In this document: piece after piece, positions 50,370 to 60,559 of the stretch | Layout of the letters: each line of letters opens with the position of its first letter | Position numbering within the stretch: position 1 is the first letter of the stretch | DNA from: an uncultured Draconibacterium sp. | GTDB taxonomy: Bacteria > Bacteroidota > Bacteroidia > Bacteroidales > Prolixibacteraceae | Length of the DNA: 64,000 bases | Assembly: GCF_963676815.1 (NCBI RefSeq) | Contig: NZ_OY781365.1 | Coordinates: 1,584,501 to 1,648,500, forward strand | Direction of reading: 5' to 3' | The notes under the pieces: generated by a model | The model's input: the letters and a program-made list of their open reading frames with translations, nothing else | Told to the model about the DNA's origin: nothing | Databases searched by the model: none | Position numbers and translations under genes: made by a program

Positions 50370-51494
50370 ATGAACTTAAAGTCAAGCAAATTCTTTTCTG
50401 AAGATCGGCTATTGTCTCTTGATTTCTTTCGTGGAATTACTATGTTTCTTTTGGTAGCAGAGGGTACACATTTATGGTCGGTATTGGTTCAGCCTCCAAT
50501 TGCTGGAACTGTCTTCGAAAATTTCTTTTTGCAATTTCATCATCACCCATGGAACGGGCTACGATTCTGGGATCTCATTCAGCCATTCTTCATGTTTATT
50601 GTTGGTGTGGCCATGCCTTTTTCATATGCAAAAAGGAAAAAAAGAGGCGACTCAGATTCAGCAATTACACGGCATATCATAAAACGTTGTATCATACTTT
50701 TGGCATTTGGTGTAGGACTACATTGTGTGTACAAGCAAAAATTGGTTTGGGAGTTATGGAATGTTTTATCGCAGCTCTCAGTAACCATTTTAATCGCATA
50801 CTTTTTAATGCGCTACAAATGGTCAACACAAATCATTGTTTCAATTGGACTATTACTTTTAACCGAAGTACTTTACCGAACTTTCCCGATTGAAGGCTAC
50901 AATCAACCCTTTATAAAAGACCATAATTTTGGCAGCTGGATGGACATGATGCTAATGGGGAAAATAAACAACGGCGGAGGCTGGGTAACTATCAATTGTA
51001 TTCCTACTGCAGCCCACACCATTTGGGGCGTTGTTGCCGGACAACTTTTGCAATCGGGGAAAAGCCCGACTAAAACAGTTAAAGGCCTGGTAATTGGCGG
51101 TTTAATCATTTTGGTTTTCGGATATTTACTCGATTGGACTTCTGTTACTCCAATTATTAAGCTCATTTCTACCTCGTCGTTTGTTTTGGCATCGGGAGGC
51201 TGGGCTCTGCTGGCTTTGGCTTTTTGCTATTGGCTAATCGACATCAAAAAGGTCAACCAATGGATTTTTCCTTTTGTGATTGTTGGTACCAATTCCATTT
51301 TTATCTACCTTTTTTCGAATACAGTTGGCGGACAGTGGTTAAACGGGTTTGTGTCCATTTTCACCACTGGCTTTTTAAACTGGTTTAATACACCTGAATT
51401 TTTAATAAACCTGATAAGCGCCTTAAGTGTTCTCTACTTTGAATGGCTACTTTGCTACTACCTGTTTTTGAAACGAATATTTTTTAGAGTTTAA
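50370..51494 (+). CDS. DUF5009/HGSNAT-like membrane acyltransferase
   Basis: A 374-residue inner-membrane protein with about ten predicted helices. The start RLLSLDFFRGITMFLLVAEG and the segment WNGLRFWDLIQPFFMFIVGVAMPFSYAKR match the COG4299/NagX/heparan-alpha-glucosaminide N-acetyltransferase group (DUF5009). The conserved His pair FHHHPWNG may take part in acetyl transfer. In Bacteroidota such proteins occur beside glycan-use genes. The acceptor is not known. The next gene, a TIM-barrel sugar-enzyme-like protein, begins 30 bp later, so the two probably share one transcript. Confidence 0.85.
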   Translation: MNLKSSKFFSEDRLLSLDFFRGITMFLLVAEGTHLWSVLVQPPIAGTVFENFFLQFHHHPWNGLRFWDLIQPFFMFIVGVAMPFSYAKRKKRGDSDSAITRHIIKRCIILLAFGVGLHCVYKQKLVWELWNVLSQLSVTILIAYFLMRYKWSTQIIVSIGLLLLTEVLYRTFPIEGYNQPFIKDHNFGSWMDMMLMGKINNGGGWVTINCIPTAAHTIWGVVAGQLLQSGKSPTKTVKGLVIGGLIILVFGYLLDWTSVTPIIKLISTSSFVLASGGWALLALAFCYWLIDIKKVNQWIFPFVIVGTNSIFIYLFSNTVGGQWLNGFVSIFTTGFLNWFNTPEFLINLISALSVLYFEWLLCYYLFLKRIFFRV

Positions 51495-51524
51495 TACATA
51501 CTTTATATCAACTAAATTTATAAA

Positions 51525-52436
51525 ATGATGAAAACAAATCGTAGAAACTTTTTGAGAACTACAGCTGCTGCAACTGCAGGAACCTTCTTAATTTCGCCAG
51601 TATCTGCCATGGATGCAAGCAGCTCGCGTTACAAAATTTCGCTTGCTGAATGGTCGTTCCATAAGGCCTTGTTTGCCGGAGAAATGACAAACCTCGATTT
51701 TCCGAAAGTAACCCGCGAATTAGGTATTGACGGCGTTGAGTACGTAAACCAGTTTTTTAAAGACAAAGCAAAGGATGAAAAATACCTTGGCGAATTAAAG
51801 AAAATTGCAAAAAACGAAGGCGTTACCAACGTGCTGATTATGTGCGACGGTGAAGGAATGGTTGGACATCCGGAAAAAGAAGAGCGACTGAAAACGCTTG
51901 AAAATCATAAAAAGTGGGTAGACGCTGCGGCGTTCCTGGGTTGTCATTCCATTCGTGTAAATGCAGGAAGCCGAGGCACATACGAAGAACAACAAAAACT
52001 GGCTGCCGACGGATTACGAATGATTTGCGAATATGGCGACACCAAGAAAATTAACGTTATTGTAGAGAACCACGGCGGACTATCAAGTAATGGCGAATGG
52101 CTGTCAGGAGTAATGAAAATGGTTGACCACAAACGCGTTGGAACATTGCCTGATTTTGGAAACTTTACGATTGACCGTGAAACCGGTGAACAATACGACC
52201 GCTATAAAGGTGTTGAACTTTTAATGCCTTATGCAAAAGGTGTGAGTGCAAAAACCAATGTGTTTAATGCCGCTGGCGACGAGGCAAATATGGATTATTA
52301 CCGACTGATGAAAATTGTTGACGATGCCGGTTACAAAGGATTTGTAGGTATTGAGTTTGAAGGTACCGAGCTTCCGGAACGCGAAGGTGTTATTGCCACA
52401 AAAGAACTACTGGAAAAAGTATTTAAAACACTGTAG
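51525..52436 (+). CDS. Tat-exported sugar phosphate isomerase/epimerase-like TIM barrel protein
   Basis: A 303-residue protein with a twin-arginine signal (NRRNFLRTTAAATAG at about 4-18) followed by a hydrophobic stretch and cut site near SAMDA. The body is a xylose-isomerase-like (AP endonuclease 2 type) barrel: ISLAEWSFHKALF, IRVNAGSRG, VIVENHGGLSSNGEW, GTLPDFGNF and FVGIEFEGTELPE supply the metal-binding Glu, His and Asp. Such secreted epimerase-like proteins are abundant in Bacteroidota; substrates are mostly unknown. It follows the DUF5009 acyltransferase by 30 bp. Confidence 0.9.
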   Translation: MMKTNRRNFLRTTAAATAGTFLISPVSAMDASSSRYKISLAEWSFHKALFAGEMTNLDFPKVTRELGIDGVEYVNQFFKDKAKDEKYLGELKKIAKNEGVTNVLIMCDGEGMVGHPEKEERLKTLENHKKWVDAAAFLGCHSIRVNAGSRGTYEEQQKLAADGLRMICEYGDTKKINVIVENHGGLSSNGEWLSGVMKMVDHKRVGTLPDFGNFTIDRETGEQYDRYKGVELLMPYAKGVSAKTNVFNAAGDEANMDYYRLMKIVDDAGYKGFVGIEFEGTELPEREGVIATKELLEKVFKTL

Positions 52437-52631
52437 GCAAATCAACTATTATAATTACCTATACCATTGGATATTAACATTAATTTTTGTTAATCCTTCT
52501 TTATTTCGAAACAATAAAGTTGTGAACGCGTAAGTTTAAACAACTTTGTATTCCTAAAAGGACTTAAAGGGGTTGATTGAAAAAATTAATACAAAGTTGA
52601 AAAGGTAATTAGTTGTTTGTCTTTCAAAAAA

Positions 52632-52657
52632 GGAAAGCGATGATAATTCATCGCTTT
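52632..52657 (-). terminator. intrinsic terminator after outer-membrane barrel gene
   Basis: GAAAGCGATGA / TCATCGCTTTC perfect 11-bp stem with a 4-base loop. Read on the reverse strand it is followed by CCTTTTTT. It is 15 bp past the stop of the 52673 gene, and may also stop forward transcription. Confidence 0.85.
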
Positions 52658-52672
52658 CTTTATTTAAAAATC

Positions 52673-53536
52673 CTAATTTTTGTTTCGATAGAACGGTAAG
52701 CTCGGGTCTACCCGACCTCCGCTGCCTCGTCTGCCACCACCAATTTCCAGCAAATAAACAAAGCCGGCACTTACCTGAGCTGTTAACGACAAACGACGGT
52801 TATATCTCAGCAAATCAACACCTTCTTCCTGCTCGTACGTAAAATTCGGAACTCCATCAATAATTCCTGAATTCAGAACCGTAAATGTTCCGTCAACTTC
52901 AACGAGTAATTTATCACTAATCGCATAATCAAAACCAATTCCGCCGCCAATATGAAACGCCGGCCAACTATCCTGCTCGCTGTTTTTTGTTCCTCTCGAG
53001 TACAAAATATTCCATTCCAAATCCGGATCGGGTAATTCGCGGTACATTAAATCCGTTCTTACAAACGCTACAACACCGGTAAGTTTTACAAAAGGTGTAA
53101 AAGTTTTGTCGGGCATAAAGAAGTATTTGTAATTAACGGCCAGGTTAAACAAACGCGTGTTGTATTCAAGCGGAGTAATATAAAACTCATCCTGGTAGTA
53201 CTGAAAGTAAGGAGTCAGAAAATAATTAAAAACAGGCGGATCATCGTTAAATCCTTTGAGGTGAGAATAATCCAGCTCTACCCCAAAATAAGTTTTTTCG
53301 GTAACCTGAAATAAAACTTCACCCTCGAAACCTGCCGATAGTTGTGGCGTAAATTTTTCGCTGCTGGTTGGTGGCGACAACAATAACGCATCGGGGTGGG
53401 GAACATCAGAATTTCCGAGCTCCGAAATATGCATACCTGAATTGGCTGCTAACCGGAATCCAATTAGTTGTGCCTTAGCAGCAAACGTTGAAACAACAAG
53501 CAGCAAACAAAATAATAGCAATCTTCTTACATCCAT
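52673..53536 (-). CDS. outer membrane beta-barrel protein
   Basis: A 287-residue protein with a signal peptide (about 1-22, ending AAKAQ) followed by an Outer-membrane beta-barrel-like (PorT/OmpW-like) domain. Aromatic-rich alternating strands are seen, such as YFGVELDYSHLKGF, YNTRLFNLAVNYKYFF, VKLTGVVAFVRTDL and WPAFHIGGGIGFDYAI, and the last strand ends near AQVSAGFVYLLEIG. The tail GGRRGSGGRVDPSLPFYRNKN is unlike a barrel strand. Function unknown. It lies 66 bp from the U32 peptidase gene in the same direction. Confidence 0.8.
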   Translation of the reverse strand: MDVRRLLLFCLLLVVSTFAAKAQLIGFRLAANSGMHISELGNSDVPHPDALLLSPPTSSEKFTPQLSAGFEGEVLFQVTEKTYFGVELDYSHLKGFNDDPPVFNYFLTPYFQYYQDEFYITPLEYNTRLFNLAVNYKYFFMPDKTFTPFVKLTGVVAFVRTDLMYRELPDPDLEWNILYSRGTKNSEQDSWPAFHIGGGIGFDYAISDKLLVEVDGTFTVLNSGIIDGVPNFTYEQEEGVDLLRYNRRLSLTAQVSAGFVYLLEIGGGRRGSGGRVDPSLPFYRNKN

Positions 53537-53602
53537 TTCTTTGACTTACAGCGTATAAGTTAAGCCGATTTTGTCAAAAAAAGAAACAAAGTAAAACAAA
53601 AA

Positions 53603-54862
53603 CTACTTTCGCTCTTTTACTTGCGAGGCATCAACAACTTTAAAAAGTTTATCTGCTCTGCGGGTTACAGCATCAATGGGTACAGAAATTCGTTGCCCTT
53701 TAAAACCCTCCTCAACCGGCTGCAAATCAAAACGGATTTCGCTAACATTTGTTTGAAATACGCCTGTTGTGGGGCCGGTTATTATTATCTCATCGCCAAC
53801 TTTCAGGTTATTGGTTTCGAGCTTAAATTCGGCCACTCCTATTTTTTTGAAATAGTTGGTACATTTCCCAATATACAACTTGCGTTTACTTGCTCTCGAG
53901 CCGTAGTTTTTACTCCACTCACCCAGTCGCTGACCAAGGTAATAACCATCCCAAAATCCGCGGTTAAACACGGTTTGCAAACGGTTGTTCCAATCTTCCA
54001 CTTTCTCTTCGGTAAACGACTCATCGAAATACGCATCAACAGCCTCGCGGTAGCATTGTGCAACGGTTTTTACATATTCGGGAGACCGTGCACGGCCCTC
54101 GATTTTAAGTACCGAAACACCGGCATCGAGTATTTTATTCAGAAAATGAATGGTTTTCAAATCTTTGGGCGACATAATATACTCGTTGTCGATCTCCAGT
54201 TCGGCACCGGTTTCTTTGTCGGTTACGGTGTAGGCACGGCGGCAGGTTTGCAAGCAGGCACCCCGGTTTGCCGACGAGTTCATTTCGTGTAAGCTCAGGT
54301 AACATTTACCACTGGTAGCCATACACAAAGCACCGTGCACAAACATTTCAATTTTCATCAGTTCGCCGTTTGGCCCGGTAATATTTTGCTTTTTAATCTG
54401 GTCACTGATTTCCCAAACACGCCCCAGGTTCATTTCGCGCGCCAGCACCACCACATCGGCAAAGTTGGAATAGAACTTTACGGCCTCGATATTGGTAATA
54501 TTTACCTGCGTAGAAATATGAACTTCGAGACCTATGGAACGCGCATATTGAATTACCGAAACATCGGCAGCAATTACTGCAGAAACACCGGCTTCTTTGG
54601 CGGCATCGATAACTTCGTGCATTTTATCCAGTTCGCCATCAAAAATTTCCACGTTCATGGTAAGGTAAGTTTTTACCTTATTCTCTGTAGCAATTTTTAC
54701 AATTTTACGAAGGTCGTCGAGATTGAAATTGTTCGACGAGCGCGAACGCATATTCAGGTTTTCCACACCAAAATAAACCGATCCAGCTCCTCCCTGAATG
54801 GCCGCCATCAACGATTCGTACGATCCTACGGGCGCCATTATTTCCACTTCTCTTCTTTCCAT
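53603..54862 (-). CDS. U32 family peptidase (TrhP/RlhA-like)
   Basis: A 419-residue U32 protein. The family signature is intact: IEMFVHGALCMATSGKCYLS, with further Cys in NRGACLQTCRRAY, four Cys that can bind an iron-sulfur cluster. The start MAPVGSYESLMAAIQGGAGSVYFG is typical. Members such as TrhP and RlhA act in tRNA or 23S rRNA hydroxylation; others were annotated as collagenases. The tRNA role is the more likely, but the two cannot be separated by eye. It has a clear -7 box upstream. Confidence 0.9.
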   Translation of the reverse strand: MERREVEIMAPVGSYESLMAAIQGGAGSVYFGVENLNMRSRSSNNFNLDDLRKIVKIATENKVKTYLTMNVEIFDGELDKMHEVIDAAKEAGVSAVIAADVSVIQYARSIGLEVHISTQVNITNIEAVKFYSNFADVVVLAREMNLGRVWEISDQIKKQNITGPNGELMKIEMFVHGALCMATSGKCYLSLHEMNSSANRGACLQTCRRAYTVTDKETGAELEIDNEYIMSPKDLKTIHFLNKILDAGVSVLKIEGRARSPEYVKTVAQCYREAVDAYFDESFTEEKVEDWNNRLQTVFNRGFWDGYYLGQRLGEWSKNYGSRASKRKLYIGKCTNYFKKIGVAEFKLETNNLKVGDEIIITGPTTGVFQTNVSEIRFDLQPVEEGFKGQRISVPIDAVTRRADKLFKVVDASQVKERK

Positions 54863-54894
54863 TGCTTAACTGTAAAGTTTTAAAAATTGCGGTG

Positions 54895-54902
54895 CAAAGT
54901 TA
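54895..54902 (-). promoter_or_regulatory. -7 promoter box for the U32 peptidase gene
   Basis: On the reverse strand TAACTTTG matches TAnnTTTG exactly, 32 bp before the ATG at 54862. Confidence 0.65.
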
Positions 54903-54973
54903 AGAGTTTTTGGGAATTAGAGATGGGAAAATAGTGACACCCTCACTTAATGCAAGGGCATCACTTTTATTGC

Positions 54974-55696
54974 TTAAACAAACTTTTCACGTTTCTGTAA
55001 ATTAAAGAGGCCGTACAGAACAAACACCAATGTGGCTATTCCCATAAAAATACGGTTCTTCCGAATGATTCCTATCCAAATCACTTCATTCAGGTTATTC
55101 GGGATTTCGAAAGGATTCAAGAAAACATCCCACTGCGTGCCCTGCATCACGTCTTCGCGTAAAATTAGCAGCGCTACACCAATTAAAACCATCGTTACCG
55201 CCGTTCCGTTCCCGTTTTTAACAACAGTTGAGAACATAAAAGCCATCGACCCTAAGAATATAATCGGATACATTAATTGATACGACATTTCCAGCAGGTT
55301 TATTTTATACAGTAACACTGAAGCCAAAGCTGAAAAAAGGAAAATAATAACAAATACAAGCGTATAAATCATTACCAAACGCACCAGCCATACTTTATAG
55401 CGGTAGTTCGGAATTCCGAAAAGAATTTCCAGCATTCGCGAATCATCATCGTTTTGTATACCAAAAACCGACGGATAGAAAATAAGTAAAACGCCGGGAA
55501 ATATTAGTAGTGTATACACCACATCTTCCGACATGGAGCCGCCATTATAAACGGTTTGAATGGCAAAAAACAAAAAGAATGCAAGTGCTGCTACTAAAAA
55601 CCAAATAAACCGGTTGGCAAAGATGATTCTTAAATTATACCGTATCATTTTTATCAAAATATACAGCCTGTTTTTTATATCGAATTGTCTTTCCAT
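54974..55696 (-). CDS. ABC-2-type transporter permease in RND/ABC operon
   Basis: A 240-residue inner-membrane protein with six predicted helices: about 30-50 (FIWFLVAALAFFLFFAIQTVY), 60-78, 110-133, 145-165, 170-187 and 210-230. It is ABC-2 like, with no ATPase of its own. It starts 6 bp after the stop of the RND-ABC fusion gene and is the last gene of the efflux operon. The C-terminal ABC ATPase of that fusion is the only nucleotide-binding domain near it and is its likely motor (inference from gene order). Confidence 0.82.
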   Translation of the reverse strand: MERQFDIKNRLYILIKMIRYNLRIIFANRFIWFLVAALAFFLFFAIQTVYNGGSMSEDVVYTLLIFPGVLLIFYPSVFGIQNDDDSRMLEILFGIPNYRYKVWLVRLVMIYTLVFVIIFLFSALASVLLYKINLLEMSYQLMYPIIFLGSMAFMFSTVVKNGNGTAVTMVLIGVALLILREDVMQGTQWDVFLNPFEIPNNLNEVIWIGIIRKNRIFMGIATLVFVLYGLFNLQKREKFV

Positions 55697-55702
55697 AATT
55701 CC

Positions 55703-58700
55703 TTAAACAAAGTCTTTTAACAAACACAAATAAGCATCCTCAAGATTTGGCAATACACTAACAGCGTCGGGCGCGGGTTTTTCTTTAGCCAAACAACGCA
55801 ACTTAATATTTTCGCCATCGCGCATATGGTGAACAATCATTTGTTTATTGGCCATATTATCAAATTCCTTGGCCGGAACCGAGAACTGCCAAACAAAATT
55901 ATTACCCATATTAACCATATCGTTTGGTGTTCCGAAATATTTCAGGTTACCGCGGTTAATTACTGCTACCTGGTTACACGAGCTCGAAATATCCTCGATA
56001 ATGTGTGTCGAGAAAATTACGATCCGCTCGCGGCTCAGCTCTACCAGCAAGTTCCGGAAACGAATACGCTCGCGTGGGTCGAGACCGGCGGTAGGTTCGT
56101 CAACCACCAAAATACGCGGCAGATTCAGCAGAATTTGTGCAATACCAATACGTTGTTTCATTCCGCCCGAGAATGCGCCAATTTTATCTTTGCGGCGTTC
56201 CCACATATGCACACTTTTTAGTACATATTCCAAGCGGTCTTCGCGGGTTTTGGTATCTTTTATACCTTTCAGAATTGCCTGATAATCGAGAAATTCCCAG
56301 GCCGACATATTTTCGTAAGTACCAAAAGCCTGTGGCAAATAACCAATCAATCCCTGCAATTCTTCGCGGTACTTTTGCGTATCCATTCCGTTAATCCAGA
56401 TTTTACCGTAACTCTGTTCGAGCACTCCGGTAATAATCCTCATCATGGTTGATTTACCGGCACCGTTTGGTCCAAGTAAACCAAACATACCGGTTTTAAT
56501 TTCCAGCGTAACACCGTTCAGCGCCCGGAAAGGTTTTTTGCGTTTTCCGATAACCGGAATTTGCCGAACCATGTTGAAGTAACCACGGCGCAAACCTCCA
56601 AAACGCCCTTCAATACGGGCAATGTTTACATCTTTATTGTGGATGTACTCTGCCGTTGCATAGAACACCAACAGAATATACCAGATAATTGCTATGAAAA
56701 TTACCATACCCAGGTTGTCCCAATCTCTGAAGAAGTAGAAAAGGAAAACCAATGGCACAATCCAAAACAGCGTGTTGTAAATCCACTTATTCAATTTAAG
56801 ATAAAAAGTCTTGCCTGTTGCTTCATATTTGTTTATGAGTACCTGATTTAGTGGCACTCGCAGCAAGAACAGGAAGAAGAATACTCCGTGCGACAATACC
56901 CACATCCACAAATGACTTTCAATGTAGAAGAAGGTAAAATAAGTAACGAAAATAAACAATGGTACCTGCCAGATGAGATCTGAAAAATCGCGTAGGTGTT
57001 TATAATCTTTTGTCAAACCGGCACGTTCACGAATTTTTAATCCCGATTTCCACTCGCGCATAAAACGTGAGTCGCGGTCGTAAATTTTTACCAGTCTTTG
57101 TACTTTAATCCTAATGGGTTCATTTTCGTCCACAACCTTTTCGCTGGCCTGCCGCAAGCTGGTCATGGTAAAGGCTACAACACCAGGTACTAAAACAATA
57201 AGCAAAACAAAGTCGAGCAATTGCCAAACAAAACTATCCACTTTCAGGTAGATAAAAATGGCTCCAAGTATAAACACAGCCAGCATTCCCAGTTTTAGGC
57301 CAAGATGCAAGGACTTAATCCAATCGAGCGCATTTTCCATTCCGGCATACAAAGTTGGAATGAAAACCAAAGTAAGCAGCGTACTTAATGCCAAACCACC
57401 AATTACCGTAATTGCAAACGGAGCACCAATGGCTCCAACATATTCAGCCTGTCCCATTGCCAGCGGAAATAAGGCAACAATAGTTGTAATTGCCGTAATC
57501 AAAATCGGGCGAACACGCGAAAGCCCTGCGGCCATTAAAGCACGCGATTTCCGGAATCCACGTTTTCGGAGTATGTTGGTGTAATCAATTAGGATAATCC
57601 CGTTGTTCACCACCACTCCAATCAGAATAATAAAGCCCATTAATGTGTTAGCATTGAACAGGCTGTTCCCTGTAAAAATAAGTGCCAGGAATGATCCGAT
57701 AGCAGCCAGCGGAATAGAGAAAATCAGCACAAACGGTGTTGATACCGATTCGAAAACCGATGCCAAAATCATTAGAATAAGGATGAAAGCCGCAGCAATC
57801 AGAAACTTAAATTCGGCATACTGATCTTCTTCGTGAATCACCTCAACAGCAACTCCCGAAGGCAGTTTGTAGGCGCCAATAATATCGTCAATTTCAAGAC
57901 GATAAGCTTCAAGCAAATCATTCGATTCGCTGGCTTCGTCAACAAAACTGTAGGTTAATTCAATTTGTTTTTCCTGGTTTACGCGCGTAACGCTGGCCAT
58001 ACCTTCGGCATACACCATATCAGCCAGTTCGTCCATATCGTAAGTGGCACCCTGGGCATTGCTAACCTGCAGGCGACGAAGGTCTTCAATTCCTTTCGTA
58101 TCATCTTCTTCGTCAACACCATCGGGCAATTTTTCTTTTATTACAATTTCGTATTCGTCTGTTCCCTGTTTGAAATTCACACCCGAGGTAAACTCGCGTG
58201 TAAACGTTCCCAGCTCCGACATAATATTTTGAAGCGTAATTCCATACTCGGTAAGCAGCATTTGGTTGAAATACATGTGTACTTCGGGTCGGTTATTCGA
58301 CACGCTGATATTTGCCCGGCGAATGGATTCCAGGTCTTCGATGTAATAAAGCAGATCTTCTGCCACACCTTTCATTACCTCAAAGTTTTCGCCTTTAATA
58401 ACCACGCGTTCCTGGTTCGATCCAATTCCCATAAACTGCTGGAAACCTTGCGTTCCGGAACGGCCGCCGCCGCCGCCACGGAAACTTGCACTTGATGTTG
58501 GTGCTTCAAGACTTACTTCTCCTTGTGAAACATTGCCAATGCGTTCCTCAACATCATTTTTAATTTCGGCAATCGTTCGGTCATCAATATCTTTATAATC
58601 TTCGCGAAGAATGAATGTTAGAATTGCTTCTTCAGCCTCTATATTTGCCGACAGATCCTGCTTTTCAGCAATATCCTCCAAACGGCTTTCAACATCAGCA

Positions 58701-60421
58701 ACCACTTTATCAGTAGCCTCCAAAGTTGTTCCGGTTGGCATGGTAACGTATACATTGAATTGCTCTTCTTCAACCTCCTGCAAGTTGGTAACACTAATTG
58801 CCAACACAATAAATACGGTTAAAAAGAAGAATACCAACGCACCAATTATGGTACGTGCCGGCACGCGCATACTGGCTTTTAGCAGCAGAATATAAATTTG
58901 TATAATGCGGTTATTGGTGGTTACCTTTTCGTAAAATACGTTGTGCTGTCGTTTACCACGAAGCAACAAATGTGCTGCCATTGGAATTAGCAACAAGGCC
59001 ACAAATAACGAAACAATCAGCGTGGAAATAATGGATACACCAACATGGTTACCAAGCAGTTTCACCATGTAATCGGTAGAGAAAACAAATGGCAGGAATA
59101 CTGTTACAGTAGTTAGTGTTGCAGCTACAATCGAGCGCCAAACTTCTTTAGTACCCTGCGTTACTGCCTGCTCCGGGCTGACCTTATTCCCGGAGAGCCG
59201 ATAAATATTTTCGAGCACCACAATACTATTGTCGAGCAGCATACCAATGGCCAAAACAAGACCAACCAGTGTTAAACTGTTCAGCGAAATATTAAAGGCA
59301 TAAAACAGGTTAAATGCAGTGAAAACCGATATTGGAATGGCCAGTGCAATAAATGAAACAATGCGCAGATTTTTCAGGAACATCCATAGTACAAAAATGG
59401 CCAGTAAACCTCCAACCAATGCCAAATCAATAATCTGATCGATATTTTTCTCCATGGTTTCGGCCAGGTTGGTCTGAACCACGATTTGTACATCTTTGGC
59501 TGCAAGTTTTCTGTTTAATTCGGCAATCTCTTCCTGCACGTTATGCGACAGTTCGATAAGATTGGCCTGCGAATCACTCACCAGGCTCATCGAAACTGCA
59601 TCTAATCCGTTTATACGACTAATTGATGTCTCTTCTTTTACGCCAAAAAATACATCAGCTACATCTTTTAAATAAATCGGGCCATCGGCTACAACAATAT
59701 TTTCGATATCCGAAACTTTATCGTATTCAGCAGTAACATGTACAAAATATTGCTTTTGCGCATCGTGCAGGTAACCGGTAAATGTTCGGTTAGTAGAATT
59801 GCCGGAGATAGCACTCTGAATTTGTGCCGGCGTAATTCCGTATGCCTCGCAGGCACCTGCATCGTATGTTACTTCAATCGAACGCTCTTTACCACCGTAA
59901 ACCGATACCGAAGCCACACCGTCGATGTTTTCCATTTGGGCAGTAACTTCCTGGTCAACGATATTACGCACACGATCAACTCCTCCGCTTCCACGAATTT
60001 GCAGTTCCATAAACTGGTTGGTGAGCTGATCGAGGTCAACACGGTTAACTGTTACAACGAAGTTATCGTCGAGTTCCTCAGCAATGAGGTCAATCTTTTC
60101 CTGTAGTTTCAGGAAAGTGTATTTAAAGTTGACGTTCTGTTTAAAATTTACCTGTATGGATGCCGAACGGTTGTTAATAAACGACTCCATATCTTCAATG
60201 CCTTCCATTGTCCCAATCGCTCCTTCAACCGGAATAACCGCCTGGTTTTCCAGGTAGCTCGGGTCCACCTCAATCCGCGACTGAATCTGTACGAACAGCA
60301 TCGGGAGCTCGGCATTTGGCATGAGTTCCACCGGCAACTGTTTGTAAGAGATATAACCCAACATGGTTAATCCCAAAAACAGCATACTGATGAATATTTT
60401 TCTGTTGATAATGAATTTCAT
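55703..60421 (-). CDS. RND efflux pump fused to an ABC ATPase domain
   Basis: One open frame of 1572 residues with no stop or shift. Residues 1 to about 1045 are a full RND permease: two porter halves and 12 helices, with GMLLDNSIVVLENI in TM4 (the DN variant of the DD proton relay, as in SwrC-like pumps). Residues about 1045-1290 are a linker with about six extra helices. Residues 1297-1572 are an ABC ATPase with all motifs: Walker A GPNGAGKST, Q-loop LPQAFG, signature FSGGMKQR, Walker B ILVVDEPTAGLDP and H-loop FSTHII. The start at 60421 (MKFIINRKIF) is preferred over an ATG 45 bp upstream, which adds a non-RND start. A free ABC-2 permease gene follows by 6 bp. Confidence 0.93.
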   Translation of the reverse strand: MKFIINRKIFISMLFLGLTMLGYISYKQLPVELMPNAELPMLFVQIQSRIEVDPSYLENQAVIPVEGAIGTMEGIEDMESFINNRSASIQVNFKQNVNFKYTFLKLQEKIDLIAEELDDNFVVTVNRVDLDQLTNQFMELQIRGSGGVDRVRNIVDQEVTAQMENIDGVASVSVYGGKERSIEVTYDAGACEAYGITPAQIQSAISGNSTNRTFTGYLHDAQKQYFVHVTAEYDKVSDIENIVVADGPIYLKDVADVFFGVKEETSISRINGLDAVSMSLVSDSQANLIELSHNVQEEIAELNRKLAAKDVQIVVQTNLAETMEKNIDQIIDLALVGGLLAIFVLWMFLKNLRIVSFIALAIPISVFTAFNLFYAFNISLNSLTLVGLVLAIGMLLDNSIVVLENIYRLSGNKVSPEQAVTQGTKEVWRSIVAATLTTVTVFLPFVFSTDYMVKLLGNHVGVSIISTLIVSLFVALLLIPMAAHLLLRGKRQHNVFYEKVTTNNRIIQIYILLLKASMRVPARTIIGALVFFFLTVFIVLAISVTNLQEVEEEQFNVYVTMPTGTTLEATDKVVADVESRLEDIAEKQDLSANIEAEEAILTFILREDYKDIDDRTIAEIKNDVEERIGNVSQGEVSLEAPTSSASFRGGGGGRSGTQGFQQFMGIGSNQERVVIKGENFEVMKGVAEDLLYYIEDLESIRRANISVSNNRPEVHMYFNQMLLTEYGITLQNIMSELGTFTREFTSGVNFKQGTDEYEIVIKEKLPDGVDEEDDTKGIEDLRRLQVSNAQGATYDMDELADMVYAEGMASVTRVNQEKQIELTYSFVDEASESNDLLEAYRLEIDDIIGAYKLPSGVAVEVIHEEDQYAEFKFLIAAAFILILMILASVFESVSTPFVLIFSIPLAAIGSFLALIFTGNSLFNANTLMGFIILIGVVVNNGIILIDYTNILRKRGFRKSRALMAAGLSRVRPILITAITTIVALFPLAMGQAEYVGAIGAPFAITVIGGLALSTLLTLVFIPTLYAGMENALDWIKSLHLGLKLGMLAVFILGAIFIYLKVDSFVWQLLDFVLLIVLVPGVVAFTMTSLRQASEKVVDENEPIRIKVQRLVKIYDRDSRFMREWKSGLKIRERAGLTKDYKHLRDFSDLIWQVPLFIFVTYFTFFYIESHLWMWVLSHGVFFFLFLLRVPLNQVLINKYEATGKTFYLKLNKWIYNTLFWIVPLVFLFYFFRDWDNLGMVIFIAIIWYILLVFYATAEYIHNKDVNIARIEGRFGGLRRGYFNMVRQIPVIGKRKKPFRALNGVTLEIKTGMFGLLGPNGAGKSTMMRIITGVLEQSYGKIWINGMDTQKYREELQGLIGYLPQAFGTYENMSAWEFLDYQAILKGIKDTKTREDRLEYVLKSVHMWERRKDKIGAFSGGMKQRIGIAQILLNLPRILVVDEPTAGLDPRERIRFRNLLVELSRERIVIFSTHIIEDISSSCNQVAVINRGNLKYFGTPNDMVNMGNNFVWQFSVPAKEFDNMANKQMIVHHMRDGENIKLRCLAKEKPAPDAVSVLPNLEDAYLCLLKDFV

Positions 60422-60559
60422 TTGCAAAAAATTAGTTGGAAGACTGAAGACCGAAGACCGAAGCATTGGGTTGAAGCACCAGGTCGAAAGTTTTTACGAC
60501 TAACTTTAACTTGTTCCTCAAAACCTTTATTTCTTCGTCAAACATCTTCAAATCATCCC
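60422..60559. other. spacer inside the efflux operon with a short direct repeat
   Basis: 138 bp between the first RND gene's stop and the fusion gene's start. It contains GAAGACCGAAGACCGAAG, a run of 7-8-bp direct repeats at about 60444-60463, otherwise nothing notable. No terminator is seen, so transcription probably continues through. Confidence 0.5.

Noticed and set aside
53621..54883. Two long forward frames opposite the U32 peptidase gene
   Set aside because: Antisense shadows of a clearly recognised U32 protein; no motif or start signal.
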